DNA of 35,720 bases, taken from Ferruginibacter sp. (GTDB lineage Bacteria; Bacteroidota; Bacteroidia; Chitinophagales; Chitinophagaceae). Where the stretch lies: assembly GCA_014379905.1 (NCBI GenBank), contig JACMKX010000170.1, forward strand, positions 1-35,720. Direction: 5' to 3'. The notes beneath the pieces are model-generated. The model had not been told where the DNA came from. It saw nothing but the letters and a program-made list of their open reading frames with translations, and made no database searches. Positions within the stretch are counted from its first letter, which is position 1. The number at the start of each line of letters is the position of its first letter. Position numbers and translations under genes: made by a program. Shown here one piece after another: positions 7,091-13,991 of the stretch.

Positions 7091-8580
7091 ATTCCCGACA
7101 AATTTATGAGTTTAATAAATGAATTTCGTTCCACTTTTGTAATTGTTCTGACTGAATCCATACCAGGCAAAATCCCACTGTCCAACATTTCCTTCAAAGT
7201 AATCCTTTTTATAAAAGAGAAGGCATATAAAAAATTTATAACGAATGGGCGATTATTTGGTTTCCATTCCCAATATTCTTTTAATTCTTCTTCTGACAAA
7301 ACAGTTCTTTTTCTGCATATTTGAATTAATTGACTTAAGTCAGTAATATCTGTTATAACACTGTCAACAATTCCTATAGTGGTTGCTACACCTTTGTAAA
7401 TACCGCCACTTCGATAAAAAATAATAATGTCACCAGTTTTTAAACTACGATTAAATGAATGTGAAATATATGACTTACTTATTGCATTTCTATGAGGCTC
7501 GTTTTCGATAAAATCATCTGCGGATTCAGTTCTTAATTTGGAGTCTGGGAAAAGTTCAGTATGATATTCGGGTCTTATAGGAATAATATATACATCACTT
7601 GTTTTTGAGAGCCACGGGAAAGTTAGTTTTGGATTTTGTTCGTCTGCAACTTTTGAAAAATCTCTTACATAGACTTTTTCTTCGCCTGATGTTGAATTCT
7701 TTACGCCATAATATTTAAACCCAAATTTTTCAAGTAGAGAAGTTAAATTTAAAAGTTCAGGTCGCCCCTCAAAAATTGTCACATAAATTTCGTCAACCTT
7801 ATATTGACGAGCATTGTCAAAAACTATTTTTAAAAAGCGTTCACCCATTCTCAGACCGTTACTTACTACTTTAAATGTTCCGATTTTTAATCTTCTTTTA
7901 TTAGTGAAAGTTGGATTTAAGTCAGCGTAACTTTCATTTCTGCCTTCAACCTTAAGAAATAAAAACGCTTTTAATGAACCGGCTTCATAGCATACGTAAG
8001 CTTTGTCATTGTTTCCGGCTTTCCCGTTATACCATTTATCAAAGCCAACATAATCGCCCCTGAAACTATCAAAAAATTGATCATTCAAATCTATGTTTCC
8101 GAAATAATCTCGTTTTACTGAAAGAACTTTGTAGTTAACAAAATCCGGATTTTCAGCAGTTACTTTTTCCAGAAAACTGTCAATACGAAACACTCTGTCG
8201 CTTATACCAAGCCTCGCTGCTTTAGTATGAATCTTTTTATCTTCTGAAATTAGCAGATCCACTCTATCACAATAAACCTCATTCAGAAGTTTAGTATCAT
8301 CAAGGTCATTGGGTAAAGTGTCAATTGCCAAACTTACTTGCCTGACTGCATCGTTAAGGGGAGCGACAGTTTGGAGTATTTGATAATTTGCAAGTTTAAC
8401 TTGCATTGTTCTGGCAGTTTCCGTATTTATATTACGATTTAGCTCGTCTGCAGTTAATGGGTGAACACACTTTGTATGATGGAGTTTGTCAAGCCAGTTG
8501 AACAATATTCCAATATCCTGATTCATTACTTTGCTTGCTTCCCGATGAATTATGATGTTTGTATCAAGTAATACTCTCAT
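7087..8580 (-). CDS. PIN - GNAT - PUA-like (EVE/ASCH-type) three-domain fusion
   Basis: 497 residues in three parts. Residues 1-140 are a PIN nuclease domain: MRVLLDTNIII (Asp6), LTADEL (Glu46), DDTKLLNEVYCDRVDLLISEDKKI (Asp94/95 and Asp114), so the acidic metal site looks intact. Residues about 145-310 look like a GNAT acyltransferase: LKIGTFKVVSNGLRMGERFL resembles the acetyl-CoA loop, and LTSLLEKFGFKYYG the motif B end. Residues about 325-497 (VYIIPIRPEYH, GDIIIFYRSGG, GVATTIGIVDSV) look like a PUA-superfamily domain of the EVE/ASCH kind. A PIN ribonuclease, a possible RNA- or protein-acetylating module and a nucleic-acid reader in one chain suggest an RNA-directed effector, perhaps toxin or defence. 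That role is inference. Confidence 0.85.
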   Translation of the reverse strand: MRVLLDTNIIIHREASKVMNQDIGILFNWLDKLHHTKCVHPLTADELNRNINTETARTMQVKLANYQILQTVAPLNDAVRQVSLAIDTLPNDLDDTKLLNEVYCDRVDLLISEDKKIHTKAARLGISDRVFRIDSFLEKVTAENPDFVNYKVLSVKRDYFGNIDLNDQFFDSFRGDYVGFDKWYNGKAGNNDKAYVCYEAGSLKAFLFLKVEGRNESYADLNPTFTNKRRLKIGTFKVVSNGLRMGERFLKIVFDNARQYKVDEIYVTIFEGRPELLNLTSLLEKFGFKYYGVKNSTSGEEKVYVRDFSKVADEQNPKLTFPWLSKTSDVYIIPIRPEYHTELFPDSKLRTESADDFIENEPHRNAISKSYISHSFNRSLKTGDIIIFYRSGGIYKGVATTIGIVDSVITDITDLSQLIQICRKRTVLSEEELKEYWEWKPNNRPFVINFLYAFSFIKRITLKEMLDSGILPGMDSVRTITKVERNSFIKLINLSGI

Positions 8581-8599
8581 TCAAGTTTTGATTAGTAGG

Positions 8600-8648
8600 G
8601 TGTCTAATATGCTTGCGGGTAACACAAAGATTTAATGTTATTAGACAC
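8600..8648 (-). promoter_or_regulatory. Inverted repeat around a near-consensus -7 box before the PIN-GNAT operon
   Basis: GTGTCTAATA (8600-8609) and TATTAGACAC (8639-8648) are perfect 10-bp inverted arms 29 bp apart. Between them the complement carries AATCTTTG (8632-8625), one base from TAnnTTTG, about 45 bases before the ATG at 8580. The layout would let a protein bound to both arms cover the promoter. Confidence 0.5.
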
Positions 8649-8699
8649 TATCAGCTAAAAACATAGACCGTTGTTATTTCATTATCTAATATTATACAT

Positions 8700-8727
8700 T
8701 TTGTATTGTCACTAGCGTCAATACAAA
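8700..8727. promoter_or_regulatory. 9-bp hairpin upstream of the PIN-GNAT operon
   Basis: TTTGTATTG (8700-8708) pairs perfectly with CAATACAAA (8719-8727) across a 10-base loop. No clean T-tract follows on either strand, so an operator is as likely as a terminator. Confidence 0.4.
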
Positions 8728-8822
8728 TCTCTATTTTAAGGTGAAGTGCAAATGGTCAGTATGGCTTTTTATAGAAGGGATGGCTACAGTATCTCCAAAT
8801 ATAAAAAAATAGCTCGTCAAAC

Positions 8823-8846
8823 AAAAAAGCCACTCTTTGAGTGGCT
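8823..8846 (-). terminator. Rho-independent terminator of the XRE regulator gene
   Basis: Perfect 8-bp stem AGCCACTC / GAGTGGCT (8828-8835, 8839-8846) with a 3-base loop. In the minus direction a T6 tract (8828-8823) follows. It lies 27 bp past the stop of the regulator gene. Confidence 0.85.
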
Positions 8847-8872
8847 CCCAAAAATTACTTTATTTTTCTTCC

Positions 8873-9270
8873 CTATTTCATCTTCCCCAACATCTCCTTC
8901 ATCAACTCCACCTTCTCCTTCTCACTCGCCAGCAACCGCTCAAACAATTCCAACACTTTATCCAAAGGATTAAAACTGCATTGATAATTCATCGCAGATG
9001 CAACAGCATTGTCTTTAAAATCATGAAAATTATTGGAAAAAATATTGATCGCCTGTTCATCATCCAAATTCTGAAACGCCTCCACCGGCAATTTCATTAT
9101 TGCAGACACCTGCTGCAAAATCTCCGCCTCCAACACTTCCTTCTGCTCCAGCAAAGATATTTTACGCTGGTTCCAGTCATCGCCCAGTTCCGGCGCCAGC
9201 GCTTCCTGCTTAATGCCCAGCATTTCCCTGAAGCGTTTTATGTTGCGGCCCTGTGTATTGTTTTTTCCAT
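8873..9270 (-). CDS. XRE-like HTH regulator with probable 5' frameshift
   Basis: The body GRNIKRFREMLGIKQEALA...LGDDWNQRKISLLEQKE...LQQVSAIMKLPVEAF is a helix-turn-helix regulator of a type common in Bacteroidota, followed by a helical tail ending KVELMKEMLGKMK. The ATG at 9270-9268 is out of frame with it: ATG GAA AAA ACA... reaches a stop after ten codons. One more A in the A6 run just after the ATG would give MEKNNTQGRNIKRF, a natural N-terminus. The only uninterrupted frame uses a TTG at 9301 inside the -7 box and adds an implausible YICLHKTSRYG. So this is a real indel, slippage, or a homopolymer error. Confidence 0.7.
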
Positions 9271-9290
9271 AACGGCTCGTTTTATGCAAA

Positions 9291-9346
9291 CAAATATACA
9301 AAAGCAGTCTGCTACAGCATCGGGTAAATTACCCGGCTTAAGCCGG
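9291..9346 (-). promoter_or_regulatory. Promoter of the HTH gene with two adjacent palindromes
   Basis: TATATTTG on the minus strand (9298-9291) matches the -7 consensus, 20 bases before the ATG at 9270. Just upstream lie GGGTAA-A-TTACCC (9322-9334) and the perfect palindrome CCGGCTTAAGCCGG (9333-9346), overlapping by two bases. Placed around -33 and between divergent genes, they look like operators, possibly for the HTH protein itself. Confidence 0.6.
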
Positions 9347-9413
9347 TATTTTACCTGCCAGCGGCTTTCAACAATTATTTAATCACCCACCTGTTGTTAG
9401 CAGGCAAATAGCA

Positions 9414-9713
9414 ATGCCCAAAAGCTCCGCTCCCATTGCTTCGCCACCTGCCCTGCCCCCACTCCGGCAGGCACTGGCCAATGCCCGCAGCCAGCAAAAC
9501 CGCCGCCGCACTGCTATACATATTATACAGGCCTATCAAACTTATTATAACCCGCAGCAGGCGGGCAGGCAACTGCAGCTAATGCACAGGGCGGCTACCA
9601 GCATACAATACGGGCCTTTATTAAAAAGGCATCAACGGGAGGAACTATTGTTTTTTTATGAATTTACCGGTTTGCTTATCAAAGCTACCGCAGCACTAAA
9701 CCGGTTAGCGTAG
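9414..9713 (+). CDS. Small hypothetical protein divergent from the HTH regulator (99 aa)
   Basis: I do not recognise a family. The N-terminus is Pro/Ala-rich (SSAPIASPPALPPLRQALANA). The rest is predicted to be mainly helical, Gln/Arg-rich in the middle, and ends in an amphipathic helix (EELLFFYEFTGLLIKATAAL). Codon choice (AGC, ACC, CAG, GCC) resembles the bona fide genes nearby, which argues for a real gene. It is transcribed away from the HTH gene across the palindromes at 9322-9346, so it may share that regulation. No signal peptide or complete membrane span is seen. Confidence 0.5.
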   Translation: MPKSSAPIASPPALPPLRQALANARSQQNRRRTAIHIIQAYQTYYNPQQAGRQLQLMHRAATSIQYGPLLKRHQREELLFFYEFTGLLIKATAALNRLA

Positions 9714-9864
9714 TTAACCCTGCTGAAATAATACAATAATGAAATCGGGAGACCGTGGATAGGAAGCATCCGGCCATATCCACTAGTCGCAAAAGGATGC
9801 TGTTACCTGCCCGAGAGGAGCAGTTTAACCAAGGTTATCAGTACGTGGGGAACCGGTCATTCAG

Positions 9865-10011
9865 TTGTCACATTTTTTTATCTCTTCCAAAATTTGTGAC
9901 AACTTCTTTTCACAGCCCTTGTCACATTTTTTTTAGCCTTCATTAAATTGGTGACAAAACTTTTCAAAAGTAATTGTCACATTTTTTTATTTGTAATAAA
10001 GAAATGTGACA
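9865..10011. repeat. Three tandem GTCACA-T7/8 ... GTGAC hairpin units
   Basis: TTGTCACATTTTTTT-type sequences start at 9865, 9919 and 9974, with GTCACA at 9867, 9921 and 9976 (periods 54 and 55 bp). Each is followed 22-23 bases later by TGTGAC (9895, 10005) or GGTGAC (9950). The ends are conserved and the middles vary, so selection or copying acts on the paired arms. Confidence 0.8.
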
Positions 10012-10052
10012 CTAACCCTGGAGGCTAATAGAGCAAAACCAATATTCAGGAC

Positions 10053-10388
10053 ATGCCCAGGCTATTATCCGCAGGCTGTTCATCCGTCTCAAATTCAGGG
10101 GTCAAAAATGGTAGTGCTATTATAACGCCGAGTAAGATCCATGCTACTATCATAGTTATGAATTTAAAAAGTGATGAAATGAGGATTTATCTAAATATAA
10201 GTATTTTATTGCATTATTGCAACAAACTAAATGCCATAGCTGTGAATTATGAAAAAATTGCAGGCTGGAAAGAAAATGTGGCGGAGTAGCCAGCGTTTTT
10301 TAAACACTTCTCAGCCGTGTACTATAAAGTGCAAAAATTTCAGGGCAGCCTTGAAAAACTGGCAGCAGCGTTAAACCCTGGCCAATAA
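10053..10388 (+). pseudogene. Possible gene remnant with internal TAG
   Basis: One frame runs from 10053 to a TAG at 10287-10289 (ending CNKLNAIAVNYEKIAGWKENVAE) and then continues in the same frame for 32 codons to TAA at 10386-10388 (ending KVQKFQGSLEKLAAALNPGQ). The second part looks strongly protein-like. This suggests a decayed gene with an in-frame amber stop, and the true start cannot be placed. I do not recognise the family. Confidence 0.3.
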
Positions 10389-10425
10389 GATCCAAAGAAT
10401 ACAGTTATATTTCTTTTTAAATATC

Positions 10426-10433
10426 TACATTTG
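10426..10433 (+). promoter_or_regulatory. Putative -7 box of the fibronectin-III lipoprotein gene
   Basis: TACATTTG matches TAnnTTTG, 32 bases before the ATG at 10466. No exact TTTG is found at the -33 spacing. Confidence 0.5.
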
Positions 10434-10465
10434 GATCACCTTAACCAAATACCAACGTCCCTGTT

Positions 10466-11626
10466 ATGAAATCTTTTTTACATGCTACTTCCCTGGCCAT
10501 TTTAGTTTCAATGTCAGTTTTATCCTGTACGACCGACGATGTACCGGCGCCCGAAGGGGAAGTGGGCAGCTTTACCGCACAGGTTACCAGCCGCCAGGCC
10601 AACAGCGTGCTGCTCACCTGGACAATACCCACCACAACTGCAAATAGCAGCCTTCAATACAAAATTTACCTGGCTGGAAGTTTAATAACCAATAATCTCT
10701 CAAACAACCAGTTTACCCTGACCGGCCTGCTGCCCGCACAAACTTATACAGGCGCTGTAGTTGCTTTCCTATCTCCGGATGATTCTGCAGTAGCACATTT
10801 TAGCATTCCTGTATTCAATACCCCGGTGAACCCAGACTCCATGCAGGTGCTGTCTTACGTTTCCCGGGGACAGGCATCGATTGGTATTTATTACGACGAA
10901 GTAAACCGCAGGGTCACTGGCTGGGGCAGTGCCGATGGCTACGATTCGACTAAAATATTTTACAATCCCCAAGGTAAAGTTCAGGCGATTGTGGTGACTA
11001 CTCCGCCATTTATAAGCAATGGTATACAGGATGTGAATATATTTACCTACAATGCACAGGGGCGGACGGAGAAGGTTTACCATAAATATGCGCAACTTTA
11101 CCCAGGTAATCCATCGTGGTTAACCAGCATCAGTTACCCGCTCAATTTCCAGACGGAGATCCTCTCTGTTGATTCCCTCAATTATAATGCAGCTGGAAAG
11201 GTTGTATCTTCTTACAATTGCCGGGGTGACGGCTACATCAATGAATACCGCCTGTTTACTTACCATCCCACTAATGATAGCCTGCTGATGAAGGTAGAAT
11301 GGTATACCAATAACGGTAATGGGTATATGTCACAGGGCGGAATGATCGTAAACAGTTATACCAATAAAGTAAATCCCTATTATGCCCTGTGCAAGGATAT
11401 TCCACTGATGGGCCTCACCACCGCAACCAGACCCCTCATTGTTCCTTATCCGATGACCAATGGTGATTTTCATAAATACCTGCTTGGCATTCCATATATG
11501 CCTGCGGCTATTGATGGGCTCCCTTTAGTGTACGAACACTGGGAAGATGGGAGCATTAAGTACGTACAGATTGGACAGAATATATTGGAGTATGTGAGGT
11601 ATTTCTATAAAAAGGTTCCAAGGTAA
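10466..11626 (+). CDS. Lipoprotein with fibronectin type III domain
   Basis: 386 residues. The lipoprotein signal peptide has lipobox VLSC (Cys21), followed by an acidic TTDDVPAPEGE linker. Residues about 33-115 (FTAQVTSRQANSVLLTWTIP...YKIYLAG...FTLTGLLPAQTYTGAVVAF) fit a fibronectin type III domain. The remainder has YD-repeat-like lines (IFTYNAQGRTEKVYHKY, LNYNAAGKVVSSYNCRGDGY, RLFTYHPTNDSLLMKVEWY) similar to the wrapped strands of RHS-type proteins, but without an RHS core. It is probably outer-membrane anchored. Acidic residues right after the lipidated Cys are compatible with surface export in Bacteroidota, which is inference. It is monocistronic. Confidence 0.85.
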   Translation: MKSFLHATSLAILVSMSVLSCTTDDVPAPEGEVGSFTAQVTSRQANSVLLTWTIPTTTANSSLQYKIYLAGSLITNNLSNNQFTLTGLLPAQTYTGAVVAFLSPDDSAVAHFSIPVFNTPVNPDSMQVLSYVSRGQASIGIYYDEVNRRVTGWGSADGYDSTKIFYNPQGKVQAIVVTTPPFISNGIQDVNIFTYNAQGRTEKVYHKYAQLYPGNPSWLTSISYPLNFQTEILSVDSLNYNAAGKVVSSYNCRGDGYINEYRLFTYHPTNDSLLMKVEWYTNNGNGYMSQGGMIVNSYTNKVNPYYALCKDIPLMGLTTATRPLIVPYPMTNGDFHKYLLGIPYMPAAIDGLPLVYEHWEDGSIKYVQIGQNILEYVRYFYKKVPR

Positions 11627-11679
11627 AGGCAATATTGGGTTCTGTATCCCCTTTCGTCGTTAAAGGGAATGGCCGGAGT

Positions 11680-11700
11680 GTTTCGTGAGCCACGAACCGG
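11680..11700 (-). repeat. Inverted copy of the GTTCGTGG palindromic repeat
   Basis: The complement reads CCGGTTCGTGGCTCACGAAAC, matching the element at 4448-4471 apart from one central base. It again lies just past the end of a lipoprotein or secreted-protein gene. Confidence 0.65.
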
Positions 11701-11952
11701 GGCATAAGGGTAATAAAAAACCTCCAAACAACAGGGTTGGGAGGGAACGAAATAACCGTAAAGGCGGCGAGACGTTGTGCCTGCGGCGCTTTTTGGCCGG
11801 CCAACCGCCTTATCGGCGTTATCTGTGCCATCAGCGTTATCAGCGTTCCATATTATTTTTGCGCCTTAGCGGCTATGGCTGCCGGCAGGACGCTTTGCGG
11901 TTAATAAAAAATCATGTACGGGTCTGACCGCCGGTGCCGACCCTGTGCGGAC

Positions 11953-11981
11953 AAAAGAAGAGCGGCAAAGCCGCTCTTCTT
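11953..11981 (-). terminator. Rho-independent terminator of atpA
   Basis: A perfect 12-bp stem (11955-11966 with 11970-11981, GAAGAGCGGC / GCCGCTCTTC core) and a 3-base loop, with a T-rich tail in the minus direction. It starts 37 bp past the atpA stop, so atpA is the last gene of its transcript. Confidence 0.9.
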
Positions 11982-12018
11982 AAATCTATTAATCAGTGAA
12001 TCCGATAAATCCAAATCC

Positions 12019-13596
12019 TTATTTATATTGAGGAATCAACCCACTCGCCAAATCAACCATTTTTTTAATTCCATCTTCCGGAAGATTGCCTTTTTTAAAT
12101 TCAGCCAATACCTGCGGTAATTTATTTTCCATTTCCAGTAAAAATTGTTCTTCAAATGCTTTCACTTTTTTTACGTTTACTTCTCTTAATAAACCCTGTG
12201 TGCCTAAGTAAATGATGGCTACCTGTTTTTCAACAGAGAACGGTGTGTACTGCGCCTGTTTAAGGATCTCCACGTTGCGGGCTCCTTTGTCAATTACGCT
12301 TTTAGTAGCAGCATCCAGGTCGCCACCAAATTTAGAGAAGGCTTCCAGCTCCCGGTAAAGTGCCTGGTCCAGTTTTAAAGTACCGGCTACTTTTTTCATT
12401 GATTTGATCTGTGCATTACCACCCACACGGCTCACCGAAATACCTACGTTGATAGCAGGACGGATACCGGCGTTGAACAGGTTATTTTCCAAAAATATCT
12501 GCCCGTCGGTGATAGAAATTACATTGGTAGGAATATAAGCAGATACGTCACCTGCCTGTGTTTCAATGATGGGTAAAGCAGTTAAAGAACCACCACCTTT
12601 CACTAAATGTTTGATTGATTCAGGAAGATCATTCATTTGCCTGGCAATCTCATCTTTAGAAACCACTTTTGCTGCTCTTTCCAGTAAACGGCTATGCAAA
12701 TAAAATACATCACCAGGGTAAGCCTCACGGCCCGGCGGACGACGCAATAACAAAGATACTTCACGATAGGCAACGGCTTGTTTACTCAGATCATCATAAA
12801 TGATCAAAGCAGGACGACCGGTATCGCGGAAAAACTCCCCGATGGCAGCACCCGCAAACGGGGCGTAAAACTGCAAAGGAGCAGGATCAGATGCAGAAGC
12901 CGCCACAATAGTGGTGTAAGCCATGGCACCATGTTCTTCCAAAGTTTTCATGATACCAGCAATGGTAGAAGCTTTTTGACCAATGGCCACATATATACAG
13001 TAAACAGGTTTACCTGCTTCGTAAAATTCTTTCTGGTTAATAATGGTATCGATACAAATGGCAGTTTTACCGGTTTGACGATCACCAATTACCAGTTCCC
13101 GCTGGCCACGACCTACAGGTATCATTGCATCAATTGCTTTGATACCGGTTTGAAGCGGTTCTTTCACCGGTTCCCGAAAAATAACACCCGGTGCTTTGCG
13201 CTCCAGTGGCATTTCGTATAATTCGCCGGCCAGGGGACCCTTACCATCAATGGGCGTACCCAATGTATTAATAACACGACCGCTCATGCCATCACCTACT
13301 TTAATAGAGGCAATTTTACCGGTACGTTTTACTTTATCACCTTCCTTAATTTCGCTGCTGTCGCCCATTAATACCACACCCACATTATCTTCTTCCAGGT
13401 TAAGGGCAATTGCCCTAACGCCGTTGTCGAACTCTACCAGTTCACCGGAGCTAACATTGTTTAAACCGTATACCCGGGCAATACCATCACCCACCTGTAA
13501 TACGGTACCCACTTCTTCCAAATCGGCAGTAGCATTAAAGTTGCTTAGCTGCTGGCGAAGTATCGCCGAAATTTCATCTGGTTTGATCTCTACCAT
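12019..13596 (-). CDS. atpA: F1Fo ATP synthase subunit alpha
   Basis: 525 residues, the normal length for the alpha subunit of the F1 head. Alpha forms the alpha3-beta3 hexamer and binds non-catalytic nucleotide. The Walker A motif GDRQTGKT is at 171-178; [11 protein letters not shown] near 35-44, [16 protein letters not shown] and [14 protein letters not shown] (with the conserved Arg of the alpha arginine finger) are all intact. It starts at the ATG of [10 protein letters not shown]. Unusually it is alone: atpH is not directly upstream (it lies about 19 kb away at 32873-33436) and a terminator follows it, so atpG is not next. A consensus promoter at 13697-13728 drives it. Confidence 0.99.
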   Translation of the reverse strand: MVEIKPDEISAILRQQLSNFNATADLEEVGTVLQVGDGIARVYGLNNVSSGELVEFDNGVRAIALNLEEDNVGVVLMGDSSEIKEGDKVKRTGKIASIKVGDGMSGRVINTLGTPIDGKGPLAGELYEMPLERKAPGVIFREPVKEPLQTGIKAIDAMIPVGRGQRELVIGDRQTGKTAICIDTIINQKEFYEAGKPVYCIYVAIGQKASTIAGIMKTLEEHGAMAYTTIVAASASDPAPLQFYAPFAGAAIGEFFRDTGRPALIIYDDLSKQAVAYREVSLLLRRPPGREAYPGDVFYLHSRLLERAAKVVSKDEIARQMNDLPESIKHLVKGGGSLTALPIIETQAGDVSAYIPTNVISITDGQIFLENNLFNAGIRPAINVGISVSRVGGNAQIKSMKKVAGTLKLDQALYRELEAFSKFGGDLDAATKSVIDKGARNVEILKQAQYTPFSVEKQVAIIYLGTQGLLREVNVKKVKAFEEQFLLEMENKLPQVLAEFKKGNLPEDGIKKMVDLASGLIPQYK

Positions 13597-13636
13597 AAAA
13601 ATTTATTTATTGATTAAGCCGGCTGAAAACCTTTGT

Positions 13637-13654
13637 GGTACTGAATTTCGTACC
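13637..13654 (-). promoter_or_regulatory. Hairpin in the atpA 5' untranslated region
   Basis: GGTAC (13637-13641) and GTACC (13650-13654) form a 5-bp stem with an 8-base loop, inside the roughly 95-base leader implied by the promoter. It is short, so it may be incidental. Confidence 0.3.
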
Positions 13655-13696
13655 TTTTTTATACCATTTCAGCTTTAGGCCTCCCTTTTAAGGCTG

Positions 13697-13728
13697 CAAA
13701 GGTAAGCGTTGGGAACTGTAATGGCAAA
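13697..13728 (-). promoter_or_regulatory. Consensus promoter of atpA
   Basis: On the minus strand TTTG (13728-13725), exactly 20 bases and TACCTTTG (13704-13697) form a full match to the Bacteroidota housekeeping promoter (TTTG, about 19-21 bases, TAnnTTTG). Transcription would begin near 13690, giving a leader of about 95 bases. This explains how a detached atpA is expressed. Confidence 0.8.
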
Positions 13729-13991
13729 AAAATTGGGGTCGATTTATTATCTCTTATCGAAGAAAAAAATGCTCCTGGTTGATAAAATTCCGCCTTATTG
13801 TAGAAACTTAATAAAAAAACATGGCGCAACGGGTTACTCAATTTTGAGCAGATCATAGCATTGCTTTATCGTGTATCTTCGGCACCGTATTTTTAAATGG
13901 CTGCGCATAGCACAACAGTTAAAAATTCTTTGATACTGTAACATTATTTAGATGTTTTCGCCCTTAACGAAAACAAAACCAAAACACAACT

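Larger units (their letters stand above)
9714..10465. other. 752-bp stretch without an intact gene
   Basis: It contains a GTGGATA...TATCCAC inverted pair near 9751-9783, the three-unit hairpin array at 9865-10011, gene debris at 10053-10388 and the promoter at 10426. Nothing else is supportable. Confidence 0.5.
11627..12018. other. Gene-free stretch with a repeat and the atpA terminator
   Basis: No gene is supported. It contains a GTTCGTGG-family repeat at 11680-11700, several short GC-rich CGGCGTTATC-like near-repeats around 11760-11850, and the atpA terminator. No atpG is present downstream of atpA. Confidence 0.55.

Noticed and set aside
9895..9915. TGTGA...TCACA as a CRP/FNR-type site
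   Set aside because: The spacing is 10 bases, not 6, and the arms belong to two adjacent repeat units.
9865..10011. The hairpin array as a CRISPR
   Set aside because: Only three units; the repeats are short palindromic ends with a T-tract, the middles are not uniform spacers, and no cas gene is nearby.
13659..13856. 65-codon minus-strand frame upstream of atpA, considered as a relic of atpH
   Set aside because: It has no delta-subunit similarity and overlaps the consensus atpA promoter; the real atpH is at 32873-33436.
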